52,551 nucleotides of DNA, from positions 1 to 52,551 of the forward strand of contig CAZTTS010000008.1 of assembly GCA_964616165.1 (NCBI GenBank). Reading direction: 5' to 3'. This DNA is from CAZCCM01 sp964616165. Its GTDB lineage: Bacteria; Bacillota; Clostridia; TANB77; CAG-508. Below, one piece after another: positions 24,114-32,789 of this stretch; position 1 is the stretch's first letter, and each line of letters begins with the position of its first letter. The notes under the pieces were generated by a model that was not told where the DNA came from, searched no databases, and saw only the letters and a list, made by a program, of their open reading frames with translations. A program made the position numbers and the translations under genes.

Positions 24114-24632
24114 ATGCAAGACATAGCAATCACTATAATTGTAATTATTGTAGCAGCTATCTTGTTGTTTGTATTTCCATTGTTGGCTACAGCAGAGAAT
24201 AAAAATGAAGTTGACTTTGCTTATGTGCAATCAGCTGCAACCGAATTTGTTAATACTAGCGCTACAAGAGGAATTATTACACTCGAAGCTTTAGACACTT
24301 TAAAGCAAAAACTTACAACAACTGGCAATACCTATGATGTAAATTTGGAAGTTAGTAGAAAAACAGATGATGTTGGTAAAAAAACAGGATGGTCTACAGG
24401 AACAAATATAGGAGAGGGTGCATTCTTTACCTTACAAGGAACACAAATTTATGAACAACTAGACTCAACAGGACAATTTAAATTAAATATTGGAGATACA
24501 TTGACTGTAAAAGTTGAAAATAGTAGTAAAACAATGGCTTCTACTTTAAAGTCAGCTATTTTAGGCATTAGTGAATCATCTAAGTCAGAGATTGCAGCAA
24601 CAGCTTCTGCACTGGTTACTGGTACTAGATAG
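24114..24632 (+). CDS. Small membrane-anchored protein of the pilus-like locus
   Basis: 172 residues; starts MQDIAITIIVIIVAAILLFVF, so the helix begins almost at the N-terminus. ATEFVNTSATRGIITLEALDTLKQKL and TGNTYDVNLEV are patterns that I associate with unnamed clostridial proteins found in Tad-like loci; I cannot name the family. The C-terminus is Ser/Ala-rich. AAGGAGGA lies upstream. It could be TadE/TadF-like (a pseudopilin). Confidence 0.65.
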   Translation: MQDIAITIIVIIVAAILLFVFPLLATAENKNEVDFAYVQSAATEFVNTSATRGIITLEALDTLKQKLTTTGNTYDVNLEVSRKTDDVGKKTGWSTGTNIGEGAFFTLQGTQIYEQLDSTGQFKLNIGDTLTVKVENSSKTMASTLKSAILGISESSKSEIAATASALVTGTR

Positions 24633-24649
24633 TATGATAAAGGAGAAAA

Positions 24650-26908
24650 ATGAAATTACAAGGAATGACAATTTTATATGTTATAATTATAATACCAATG
24701 TTAATAGTAATTTCATTAACTTTAAGTGGATATAAAGAAGAATTAAATAACAGTTTAAAATATAAATCAGAGTTGACAGGTGCTGTCAATGATGCAATAA
24801 CTGCATTTGAAATAAATAGTGCTTCACAAGACTATTCAAATGTATCAGACACTTTTGCATCATTAGTAGAAGCATCTGTTAATGTTTTTTCTAGGTCAAT
24901 TGCTACTAGATTAAATATGACAAATGCAGATGAAGCTTTAATGAATAGATATTTTCCTTTAGCATTATTTACAGGATATAGTGGTTACTATATTTATTCA
25001 CCGACTTACTCACCTGTAGTAGTTAAAAATCCGTATACAGGACAAGCTGCATTTTCATCTGATACAACAACACAAACACCTATTGATAAAGACAGTGCAA
25101 CATATATACCAGAAGAAAAAGCTTCAAGTTTACAATATACACCAGTTTTATTAAAACACAAAGACCATGATAATTATTCAACAAATAGTGTTTTAGTAAC
25201 AACTAAAAAAGATTTTAATAAAAGTGTATTAGCTAAACAAGAAATAGATTATAGTTTAAAACAAATGATCCCATATGCAGTGGAATTAGAGTATGATTCA
25301 AGCAATAAAATTTTACTTAATTTTACTTTAGATAACTATATTTCTATAATTGGGAAAGTTAAGGATGTTGCATATAATAAATCTGGATTTTTATTAAATA
25401 ATGATACTTCAGTAAGATTAGCTCAAGGTTCTACAATATTATATGAAATGATTAAATTAGATGATAATTTACCTATTAATCATTTAACATATTTTGATGA
25501 ATATATAGATAATTATTTAGAAAATGAATTAATAAAAAACAATACTTTAGTTACTTTAACTGTAAAAGAAGGTGATGAAGATGAAATTTCTATTGTTTTT
25601 AATCCTTCAGAGTATAAAATAGGATATCAAAAGTATATTAGTGGCAAAAGAGAACAAAAAACTGGACAATATGCATACCAACAGCAGCAATTAGATGCAA
25701 TTAAGTATTATATAAAAGCTGCAAACTTTTCTAATTTTGTGTATAAAAATTTAAATATTTATACTGAAGATCATATTAAAGAAACAACTCTATCAGATGA
25801 AGATCAAAAATATGAAAAATATTTTCAAAAATATGATAGAAGTAATACCGATAGAATTTTTCCTACCGATAAGCAAGTTTTAGCATATAATTCTACATTT
25901 AATGAAGTTAAAAGAAAAGTAATAAGAAATGCAGTTCAATATGATTTAATTATTGCTACATTAAATTATAATTATTTAGTATCATCTGAAGATTTTATAT
26001 TGAATTTACCTGTAATTACAGATACTGATTGGGAAAGAATAATTGAAAACATATCATTTACAGCGTTCTTGCAAGGACTGTCAATAAGTGGGAGTAAGAC
26101 TTTTAATAATTATGCAATTTCTACAAGTACAATGAATGAATTTGTTATAAATCCTGATACTATATTCTTCTCAGATGTAACTGGTTTCAATCAGGGAGAT
26201 ATTGCAGACTTAGAAGGTAATGAATTATATTTTCACAAAATGGATTGCCCAGATTTTTTAGAATATTTAGCAGGTAAAGAGATTTCTGGAAATGATGTAT
26301 CAACAGGAGCAATTGGATTTAAAATGAGTGAATGGATTTATGATGCTAGATGGTCAAGAGAAGAATCAAGATATATTTTTGATCATAAGAATTATTCGCA
26401 TTTTAAATGTATTTCAAATGTTAATATTAGTAAAGATATGACTGCGCAAGAAGAAAGAATTATGAAGAAAAATCTTTTGTCTGCAGTTGCAGCTGAAAAA
26501 GAAAGAGCATTTAAATCTAATAAAATTATGGATGGTGGAGGATATAGGACTTTTACTGGTTCTGTTGGTGGACAAGGCTTAAATATTAGAACAATAAAAG
26601 GTTTTGAAATAGCAAGTAGTGAAACGAATACAGATAGTAAGGAATTCATTGTAAGGATAAGTGCAGGTAGTAATAGTCTAGCTTTTATAATGAGAAAACA
26701 AAGTAATAATATTATGTTATATCCTGTATTAACATCTGGAAAAGGTAATGTTCAATATTCTGTACATTATGCGTTTATAGAGAGATTGAAAGCTCAATTT
26801 GGGAATGATGCAAAATGGAGTCAAATAAATAATATAGAGTTTGAGATTTATAATACAGTTACAGGTGTGAGTGAAAGTCCAGCATATATTAAAATGCTAT
26901 ATATTTAA
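24650..26908 (+). CDS. Large membrane-anchored exoprotein of the pilus-like locus
   Basis: 752 residues; starts MKLQGMTILYVIIIIPMLIVI, one helix at about 6-26, all the rest probably outside. Residues 30-70 (KYKSELTGAVNDAITAFEINS) resemble a TadG/TadE-like stalk. ALFTGYSGYYIYSPTYSPV lies at about 103-121. The C-terminal half contains Tyr/Asn-rich segments and a NIRTIKGFEI stretch. I do not recognise a catalytic domain. It follows the 172-residue protein after 17 bases and closes the locus. It may be a pilus-tip or anchoring protein; this is inference. Confidence 0.65.
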   Translation: MKLQGMTILYVIIIIPMLIVISLTLSGYKEELNNSLKYKSELTGAVNDAITAFEINSASQDYSNVSDTFASLVEASVNVFSRSIATRLNMTNADEALMNRYFPLALFTGYSGYYIYSPTYSPVVVKNPYTGQAAFSSDTTTQTPIDKDSATYIPEEKASSLQYTPVLLKHKDHDNYSTNSVLVTTKKDFNKSVLAKQEIDYSLKQMIPYAVELEYDSSNKILLNFTLDNYISIIGKVKDVAYNKSGFLLNNDTSVRLAQGSTILYEMIKLDDNLPINHLTYFDEYIDNYLENELIKNNTLVTLTVKEGDEDEISIVFNPSEYKIGYQKYISGKREQKTGQYAYQQQQLDAIKYYIKAANFSNFVYKNLNIYTEDHIKETTLSDEDQKYEKYFQKYDRSNTDRIFPTDKQVLAYNSTFNEVKRKVIRNAVQYDLIIATLNYNYLVSSEDFILNLPVITDTDWERIIENISFTAFLQGLSISGSKTFNNYAISTSTMNEFVINPDTIFFSDVTGFNQGDIADLEGNELYFHKMDCPDFLEYLAGKEISGNDVSTGAIGFKMSEWIYDARWSREESRYIFDHKNYSHFKCISNVNISKDMTAQEERIMKKNLLSAVAAEKERAFKSNKIMDGGGYRTFTGSVGGQGLNIRTIKGFEIASSETNTDSKEFIVRISAGSNSLAFIMRKQSNNIMLYPVLTSGKGNVQYSVHYAFIERLKAQFGNDAKWSQINNIEFEIYNTVTGVSESPAYIKMLYI

Positions 26909-26997
26909 TATTAATTTAGGTTAATTTTATAATATCTAATTTAATTTAATATATTGTTTATATAGTATGTTAAGATAAAAAGATAAAGGGAGATGTA

Positions 26998-27873
26998 ATG
27001 AGAAATAGAGGTTTTGAAAAAGTTAAAAAGTTTGAAAATATAGACTTTAATTTACCTAAGAGATCAACAAAACATTCAGCTGGTTATGATTTTGAATCTC
27101 CAGAGGATGCTGAATTATTGCCTAGAGAAGTTAAGATAGTTACAACTGGTGTTAAGGCATATATGAAGGAAGATGAAGTTTTAGAATTATACAATAGAAG
27201 CAGTAATGGAAGAAAAGGATTAATTATTCCTAATTCGGTTGGTATAATAGATGGAGATTACTATAATAATCCTGAAAATGAAGGAGAAATAGCTTTTCTT
27301 TTTCAGAATACAACAGATGAAGTTTTTAAGATAAAAAAAGGTGAGAGAATAGGACAGGGAATATTTAAAAAGTTTTTAACAATAGATAATGAAGAAGAAA
27401 TTACCGAAGAAAGAACGGGTGGTTTTGGTTCTACAGATAAAAAGGGCATTACATTAGTAGCCCTTGCCATTACTCTTATAGTTTTAATTATATTGATAAG
27501 TACAACTGTTTATTTAACAATATATAATTTAGAACAATCTAGGAAAAACACATATTTAGCAGAAATACAGATGGTACAAAATGTGGTATTAGAAGTAATG
27601 AATGTAGCCAAAGTAGAAGAAAAAGGTATTAATCCAATACTTAAAGCAAAGCCATTAACTACAACAGAAGTTAATGAATTTCAAGACTATCTTTTATCTA
27701 GCAGTGGTGCTTTCTATTTTCTTACTAAGGAAGAATTGGATTTTATGAATTTAAAAAATATAAGTGATAAACAACAATTCATTGTTAATTGGGACACAGG
27801 AGAAGTTTTAAATTTAAATAGAAGTGAATATAAAGGCACTATTATTAGAGGAGCACCTGTGTTAGAAGAATAG
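26998..27873 (+). CDS. dut: dUTPase fused in frame to a pilin-like domain
   Basis: 291 residues, ATG behind GGGAGATG. Residues 1-145 are a complete trimeric dUTPase: AGYDF (motif 1), RSSNGRKGL (2), GIIDGDYYNNP (3), GERIGQGIF (4) and RTGGFGST (5). It would hydrolyse dUTP to dUMP. Directly after motif 5 comes DKKGITLVALAITLIVLIILI, a type IV prepilin-like signal and helix (about 147-170). A 120-residue domain follows. No stop, start codon or ribosome binding site separates the parts, so they form one polypeptide as sequenced. Cleavage after the Gly would free the dUTPase in the cytosol. A gene fusion by deletion is the alternative to a functional design. Confidence 0.85.
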   Translation: MRNRGFEKVKKFENIDFNLPKRSTKHSAGYDFESPEDAELLPREVKIVTTGVKAYMKEDEVLELYNRSSNGRKGLIIPNSVGIIDGDYYNNPENEGEIAFLFQNTTDEVFKIKKGERIGQGIFKKFLTIDNEEEITEERTGGFGSTDKKGITLVALAITLIVLIILISTTVYLTIYNLEQSRKNTYLAEIQMVQNVVLEVMNVAKVEEKGINPILKAKPLTTTEVNEFQDYLLSSSGAFYFLTKEELDFMNLKNISDKQQFIVNWDTGEVLNLNRSEYKGTIIRGAPVLEE

Positions 27874-27926
27874 AATAATATAGATAAATTAATTAATAAA
27901 ATATATAGAGGAGACATATAACAATA

Positions 27927-28235
27927 ATGAAAGACAAAAACAAAATAAAAAAACAAACCAAAGATGTAAAAGAAAAATTAACTAAAGAAGAAAAGAAAAA
28001 AATCAAACAAGATAAAAAAGATTTAAAGAATAAAATTAAGATAGAAAAGAAACAATCAAAGAATAAAACTAAAGAAGAAAAAAGAAGACAAAAAGAGATA
28101 TTAAAAAAATCTAAACCTAAAGTAAATGCAGAAACTAGAAGAAAAAGATTAGTAACATCTATTGTTGTTGTAATTCTTTTACTTGCTATGATAATACCAT
28201 CTGTAATTGGTATTTTTGAAGTTATAAGGGGATAA
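27927..28235 (+). CDS. Lys-rich single-pass membrane protein preceding cdaA
   Basis: 102 residues. The first about 75 residues are extremely Lys-rich and probably coiled (KKQTKDVKEKLTKEEKKK). A membrane helix follows at about 77-98 (LVTSIVVVILLLAMIIPSVIG), so the N-terminus should face the cytoplasm. It ends 1 base before cdaA. In many Firmicutes cdaA is followed by the regulator cdaR and by glmM; neither is present here. This protein is the only obvious partner. Function unknown. Confidence 0.65.
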   Translation: MKDKNKIKKQTKDVKEKLTKEEKKKIKQDKKDLKNKIKIEKKQSKNKTKEEKRRQKEILKKSKPKVNAETRRKRLVTSIVVVILLLAMIIPSVIGIFEVIRG

Positions 28236-28236
28236 A

Positions 28237-29139
28237 ATGCGAAATTTCTTTTTTACTAACACTGATATAGACTTAATGGAATTTTATAAAAGCATTAGTG
28301 GATCACCAGTACAAATAATTTTTGCAGTACTGGATATTTTGATTGTCCTTTTTTTGCTTTATCAAATTTTAAGATTTTCAAAAGGTAAAAGAGTTGTTAG
28401 AGTTTTAAAAGGAGTTATAGTATTATTTTTCCTTACTATTCTAAGTGCCATATTTAATCTACATATTATGAATTCAATTCTTTCATCTATTATGACTTAT
28501 GGAGTAATAGGACTTTTAATAGTATTTCAACCAGAGATTAGAAGAGGCTTAGAAAAATTAGGAACACAAAGCAAAATCTCTAAATTTTTTGGATTATCAA
28601 CAAAAGATATTAGTGGTATAAAAGATAATATATATAAAGTAGCAATAGCATCAGAATTATTAGCTGAAAATAGAGTTGGAGCTTTAATAGTTTTTGAAAG
28701 AGATATTAAATTAACTGATATAATTGAAAATGGAATAATGTTAGATGCAGAAGTTACAGTACCATTAATACAAAGTATTTTTGAACCTAATACTGCACTT
28801 CATGATGGAGCCATAGTAATATCAGATAATAAAATTAAATCTGCATCATCAATATTACCATTATCAGATAATCCAAATATTTCTAAAACTTTTGGAACTA
28901 GACATAGAGCAGCATTAGGACTATCAGAAGTTACAGATGCTATCATTGTTATTGTGTCAGAAGAAACAGGTAAAATATCAGTAGCAAAAGAAGGCGATTT
29001 AATTATAGATTTTACAACTGAAGACTTAAAGAAAATATTAATTGAATCATTAATTAAAGAAGAAAAGAAAAGTTCTAAGAATAAAAAATATAATAAAAAC
29101 ACAAAAGACAGTGAAGAACATACAATAGACGAAGAATAA
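28237..29139 (+). CDS. cdaA: Diadenylate cyclase CdaA
   Basis: 300 residues. Three membrane helices in the first about 95 residues precede a DisA_N-type cyclase domain. The catalytic motifs are HDGA (Asp190-Gly191-Ala192) and RHR (222-224). The enzyme makes c-di-AMP from two ATP at the membrane; c-di-AMP controls potassium, osmolyte and wall homeostasis in Firmicutes. The last about 30 residues are Lys/Glu-rich and poorly conserved. A terminator follows at 29224. Confidence 0.95.
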   Translation: MRNFFFTNTDIDLMEFYKSISGSPVQIIFAVLDILIVLFLLYQILRFSKGKRVVRVLKGVIVLFFLTILSAIFNLHIMNSILSSIMTYGVIGLLIVFQPEIRRGLEKLGTQSKISKFFGLSTKDISGIKDNIYKVAIASELLAENRVGALIVFERDIKLTDIIENGIMLDAEVTVPLIQSIFEPNTALHDGAIVISDNKIKSASSILPLSDNPNISKTFGTRHRAALGLSEVTDAIIVIVSEETGKISVAKEGDLIIDFTTEDLKKILIESLIKEEKKSSKNKKYNKNTKDSEEHTIDEE

Positions 29140-29223
29140 TAAAATTAAAAAAAGAAACAAAAAATAATAATTAGGAAGTAAAAAATAAAAAATAGCATAA
29201 AAAAACAAAATAATAATATATTA

Positions 29224-29249
29224 TTAAGGATTAAACCTTAAATTTTTTA
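29224..29249 (+). terminator. Intrinsic terminator after cdaA
   Basis: TTAAGG pairs with CCTTAA around a 6-base loop, followed by a run of six T. The stem is short and AT-rich. Confidence 0.55.
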
Positions 29250-29254
29250 TTTAA

Positions 29255-29283
29255 TTGCAAAAAAATAAAATTTAAAGTATAAT
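29255..29283 (+). promoter_or_regulatory. Promoter of rpsO
   Basis: TTGCAA at 29255-29260, a 17-base spacer and TATAAT at 29278-29283. A leader of about 75 bases follows, with a hairpin at 29305-29337. Confidence 0.7.
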
Positions 29284-29304
29284 AACAATGTATTTAGTCT
29301 ATTA

Positions 29305-29337
29305 CTTGGCTATATAAGATCCCGATATAAAGCTAGG
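29305..29337 (+). promoter_or_regulatory. Candidate S15 autoregulatory leader hairpin
   Basis: CTTGGCT (29305-29311) pairs with AGCTAGG (29331-29337), including two G-U pairs, and an inner TATA/TATA helix closes a 9-base loop. rpsO leaders in several bacteria bind S15, but this shape was folded by hand and matches no class I can name. Confidence 0.35.
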
Positions 29338-29365
29338 TTTTAGATATTTAAAAGAAGGAGGGAAC

Positions 29366-29629
29366 ATGACTAAAGAAAGAAAAGCAGAAATTGTTAAAGA
29401 ATTTGGCAAATCAGAAGGTGATACAGGATCTACCGAAGTACAAATAGCTTTGCTTACAGAAAGAATAACAGAATTAACAGAGCATTTAAAAGTTCATAAA
29501 AAAGATAATCATTCTAAAGTTGGACTATTAAGACTTGTAGGACAAAGAAGAAATCTATTAAAATATTTGTTGAAAAAAGATCCAAAAACATATGTAGAAA
29601 TTACAGACAAATTAAAAATAAGAAGATAA
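29366..29629 (+). CDS. rpsO: Ribosomal protein S15
   Basis: 87 residues, the usual length, behind AAGGAGGG. The S15 signature is intact (DTGSTEVQIALLTERI, HLKVHKKDNHSKVGLLRLVGQRRNLLKYL). S15 binds the 16S rRNA three-way junction and nucleates the platform of the 30S subunit. Promoter, leader and terminator make it a single-gene unit just before pnp, the common rpsO-pnp order. Confidence 0.97.
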   Translation: MTKERKAEIVKEFGKSEGDTGSTEVQIALLTERITELTEHLKVHKKDNHSKVGLLRLVGQRRNLLKYLLKKDPKTYVEITDKLKIRR

Positions 29630-29631
29630 AT

Positions 29632-29657
29632 AAAAGGGAAGAATTATCTTCCCTTTT
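29632..29657 (+). terminator. Hairpin terminator between rpsO and pnp
   Basis: AAAAGGGAAGA pairs with TCTTCCCTTTT around a 4-base loop, beginning 2 bases after the rpsO stop. The T run lies within the 3' arm. The rpsO-pnp hairpin is a known RNase III processing site in E. coli, so processing is an alternative. Confidence 0.65.
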
Positions 29658-29827
29658 GAATGCTACATTATTTATAGTTATGTTTAAAATTTTAACTATA
29701 TATTTAACTTAGATATTTAATCTAGATATTTTAGCTAGATTTTTTAATCTAAAACTTAGTTGATTTTTTAAATGTAATTATAAAAATAAAATAATGTAGA
29801 CATGAACTTCTTTAGAAAGGAAGAAAA

Positions 29828-31966
29828 ATGTATAAAAAATACGAAACAGAATTTGTGGGACAAAAGATAAGTTTTGAATTTGGTAAACTAGCACATCAAG
29901 CTAATCAATCAGTATTAGTAAGACAAGGTGGAACAGCTATATTAGTTACAGCAACAGCTTCTAGTAGTCCAAAAGAAGGAATAGACTTTTTCCCATTATC
30001 AGTAGACTACGAAGAAAAACTTTATTCAGTAGGAAAAATCCCAGGAGGATTTAAGAAAAGAGAAGGAAGACCTGCAGATGCAGCAGTTTTAATTGGAAGA
30101 GCAATTGATAGACCTCTAAGGCCATTATTTCCAGAAGATTTAAGAAATGAGGTAGTTATATCTTGTTTAGTACTATCTGTTGAACAAGATTATCCACCAG
30201 ATATATTGTCAATGATTGGAGCATCTCTTGCAGTTACTACATCAGATATACCTTTTAATGGTCCTTTAGGAGCAATTGAAGTTGGTATAATTAATAATGA
30301 GATAATACTTAATCCAAATGAAGAACAAAGAGAAGAATCAGACTTAAAATTAACTTTAGCAGCATCAAAAGATAAAATCATCATGATTGAAGCAGGTGCT
30401 TATGAAGTAAGTAATGAAAAAATGATGGAAGCTATAAAAGCTGGACATAAAGAAATTCAAAAATTAATTGAATTTATTGAAATTATTCAAAAAGAGCAAG
30501 GAAAAGCTAAATTTGAATATGAAAAGCAAGAAGTGAGTAAAGAACTATTAGAAATAGTGCGCAAAGGGCACTACAACGAGATTAAAGGCTTTTTAAACAA
30601 AACAGACAAACAGACCTTAGAAACTAAGTTAAATGAATTAAAAGCTAAAATAGAGAGCAATATTGAAGAAGCAAGAGAAGGCTTTGAATCATTAAAAGAA
30701 CTTACAGATTTAGAAAGACAAGAAAAAGAAAATGAGTTTAAAAAAGATCTTGGAGAAATAATAGATTATCTTGAAAAAGAAATTTTAAGAAAAATGATAT
30801 TAGAAGATGATATTAGAGTTGATGGAAGAGGCAGAGATGATGTAAGAGAATTATCATCTGAAGTAGGACTATTTGATAGAACTCATGGTTCAGGATTATT
30901 TGCTAGAGGGGAAACTCAAGTTTTATCTATAGCAACACTTGGAAGACTATCTGAAGAACAAAGATTAGATGGATTAGATAATGAAGAAACAAAAAGATAT
31001 ATGCATCAATATAATTTCCCTGGATATTCAGTTGGTGAAGCTAGATCTAATAGAGGAACAAATAGAAGAGAAATAGGACATGGAGCACTGGCAGAAAAAG
31101 CATTAGAACCAGTTATTCCATCAGAAGAAGAATTCCCATACACAATTAGAGTTGTATCAGAAATTATGGGTTCAAATGGTTCAACATCGCAAGCAGCTGT
31201 TTGTGGAAGTACATTAGCATTAATGGATGCTGGAGTACCAATTAAAAAACCAGTTGCTGGAATTTCAGCAGGATTATTTACTGCAGAAGATGGGAGCTAT
31301 AAAGAAGTGACAGATATTCAAGGATTAGAAGATTTCTTTGGAGATATGGACTTTAAAGTTGCGGGGACTAAAGATGGTATTACTGCAGTACAAGTTGATA
31401 TTAAAAATGATGGTCTTACATATGCTCAAATTGAAGAAGCATTTGAAAGAACTCTAAAAGCTAGAATAGATATAATAGATAATACAATGCTAAAGGCTAT
31501 AGAAAAACCAAGAAAAGATGTATCTGAATATGCATTAAAGATAGCTCAAACTAAAGTAGAACAAACTAGAATTGGAGAACTTATTGGACCTGGTGGAAAG
31601 AATATTAATAGAATAATAGAAGAAACTGGTGTTGAAATAGATATCCAAGAAGATGGTAGAGTTTTAATTTATGGCTATGATAAGGAAAAACTAGATGAAG
31701 CAGTACACTTAGTAGAAGAATCTGTTAGAACTTTTGAAGTAGGTGATATTGTAACTGGTAAAGTAGTAAATATTGTTAAATTTGGAGCATTTATAGACAT
31801 AGGTGGTGGAACAGAAGGTCTACTTCATATATCTAAAATCTCTAAAGAAAGAGTAAACAATGTTGAAGATGTTTTAAAACTTGGTGAAGAAATCACTGTT
31901 AAAGTAGCAGAAGTAGACAGTAATGGTAAAATAAGTTTAGATAGAAGATCATTATTTGAAAACTAA
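29828..31966 (+). CDS. pnp: Polynucleotide phosphorylase
   Basis: 712 residues, ATG behind AGAAAGGAAG. Two RNase PH domains (about 10-230 and 320-545) flank an alpha-helical linker. A KH domain (ELIGPGGKNINRIIEETG at about 582-599) and a C-terminal S1 domain (VGDIVTGKVVNIVKFGAFIDI from about 637) follow. This 3'-5' exoribonuclease degrades RNA phosphorolytically and is a degradosome component. The usual catalytic Asp region in the second core domain is conserved (DFFGDMDFKVAGT). Expression probably comes from rpsO read-through or an unseen promoter in the 170-base gap. Confidence 0.97.
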   Translation: MYKKYETEFVGQKISFEFGKLAHQANQSVLVRQGGTAILVTATASSSPKEGIDFFPLSVDYEEKLYSVGKIPGGFKKREGRPADAAVLIGRAIDRPLRPLFPEDLRNEVVISCLVLSVEQDYPPDILSMIGASLAVTTSDIPFNGPLGAIEVGIINNEIILNPNEEQREESDLKLTLAASKDKIIMIEAGAYEVSNEKMMEAIKAGHKEIQKLIEFIEIIQKEQGKAKFEYEKQEVSKELLEIVRKGHYNEIKGFLNKTDKQTLETKLNELKAKIESNIEEAREGFESLKELTDLERQEKENEFKKDLGEIIDYLEKEILRKMILEDDIRVDGRGRDDVRELSSEVGLFDRTHGSGLFARGETQVLSIATLGRLSEEQRLDGLDNEETKRYMHQYNFPGYSVGEARSNRGTNRREIGHGALAEKALEPVIPSEEEFPYTIRVVSEIMGSNGSTSQAAVCGSTLALMDAGVPIKKPVAGISAGLFTAEDGSYKEVTDIQGLEDFFGDMDFKVAGTKDGITAVQVDIKNDGLTYAQIEEAFERTLKARIDIIDNTMLKAIEKPRKDVSEYALKIAQTKVEQTRIGELIGPGGKNINRIIEETGVEIDIQEDGRVLIYGYDKEKLDEAVHLVEESVRTFEVGDIVTGKVVNIVKFGAFIDIGGGTEGLLHISKISKERVNNVEDVLKLGEEITVKVAEVDSNGKISLDRRSLFEN

Positions 31967-32006
31967 AAAAAGAAATAATAAATAAATAAAATATATGGGG
32001 CGAAAT

Positions 32007-32531
32007 ATGATTAAGTTTAAACCTGAAAAAAGAATATCTAAAGATGAATATTATTTAGGGATTGCAGAAGCAGTACTTAGAAGAGCAACTTGTTTAAGAA
32101 GAAGATTTGGAGCTGTAATTGTATCTAGAGATGATGAAATAATAGCTACTGGATATAATGGAGCACCAAGAGGCAGAAAAGATTGTTTAGAAAAAGGCTT
32201 TTGTAATAAGGATAGACATGGAGAAGGAGCTCATTCTTCATATAATACATGTATGTCTGTACATGCTGAAATGAATGCTATAATATCAGCATCAAGAAAA
32301 GATATGATTGGTGGAACAATGTTTTTAACAGGAAGAAAATTTGCTGAAGGTAAAACTGTAGATGAATTTCCATATTCTGAAAATTGTGTTCCATGCGTTA
32401 TTTGCAAAAAACTTATTATGAATTCAGGACTTGTAAGACTCGTAACTAAAGGTTTAAATGATAAAGGTGAAGTGGAAATAAGATCTTTTGTGGTAGATGA
32501 ACTACCTTTAGAAGATGAAATTTTAGAATAA
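32007..32531 (+). CDS. Deoxycytidylate (dCMP) deaminase, ComEB type
   Basis: 174 residues from the ATG at 32007, with GGGG 6 bases upstream; an in-frame ATG at 31995 lacks a ribosome binding site. The zinc site consists of the HAE of SVHAEMNAI (His86) and the PCVIC box. CLRRRFGAVIVSRDDEIIATGYNGAPRG is typical of dCMP deaminases, including the extra zinc-binding Cys/His cluster (CLEKGFCNKDRHGEGAHSSYNTC). It converts dCMP to dUMP for thymidylate synthesis, the same product that dUTPase at 26998 makes. An intrinsic terminator follows. Confidence 0.9.
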   Translation: MIKFKPEKRISKDEYYLGIAEAVLRRATCLRRRFGAVIVSRDDEIIATGYNGAPRGRKDCLEKGFCNKDRHGEGAHSSYNTCMSVHAEMNAIISASRKDMIGGTMFLTGRKFAEGKTVDEFPYSENCVPCVICKKLIMNSGLVRLVTKGLNDKGEVEIRSFVVDELPLEDEILE

Positions 32532-32561
32532 CTAAACTTAAAAAACTAATAAAAGAAATAA

Positions 32562-32613
32562 ATAAGCGGTTTGTAATCTATATTAAATGGAAAACAGGCT
32601 GCTTAATTTTTTA
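32562..32613 (+). terminator. Intrinsic terminator after the dCMP deaminase gene
   Basis: TAAGCGGTTTG (32563-32573) pairs with CAGGCTGCTTA (32595-32605), including three G-U pairs, around a 21-base loop and ends in a run of six T. Confidence 0.6.
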
Positions 32614-32729
32614 TTCTGTTTAATTGTTTGTTGCTATTATAGCATTTGTATATTTAGCCACTTTTATTTAAAAACCCTTTGTTATTTTTCATTGCATTCA
32701 CTTAAGAAATAACAAAAGCAATATAATCC

Positions 32730-32758
32730 TAGACAAAAAGTTTTGTGCTAGATATAAT
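32730..32758 (+). promoter_or_regulatory. Promoter of the second BspA-like gene
   Basis: TAGACA at 32730-32735, a 17-base spacer and TATAAT at 32753-32758. It lies 31 bases before the start codon at 32790. Confidence 0.55.
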
Positions 32759-32789
32759 GAAATTAAGTAAATAAAGGGGAATTCGAAAG

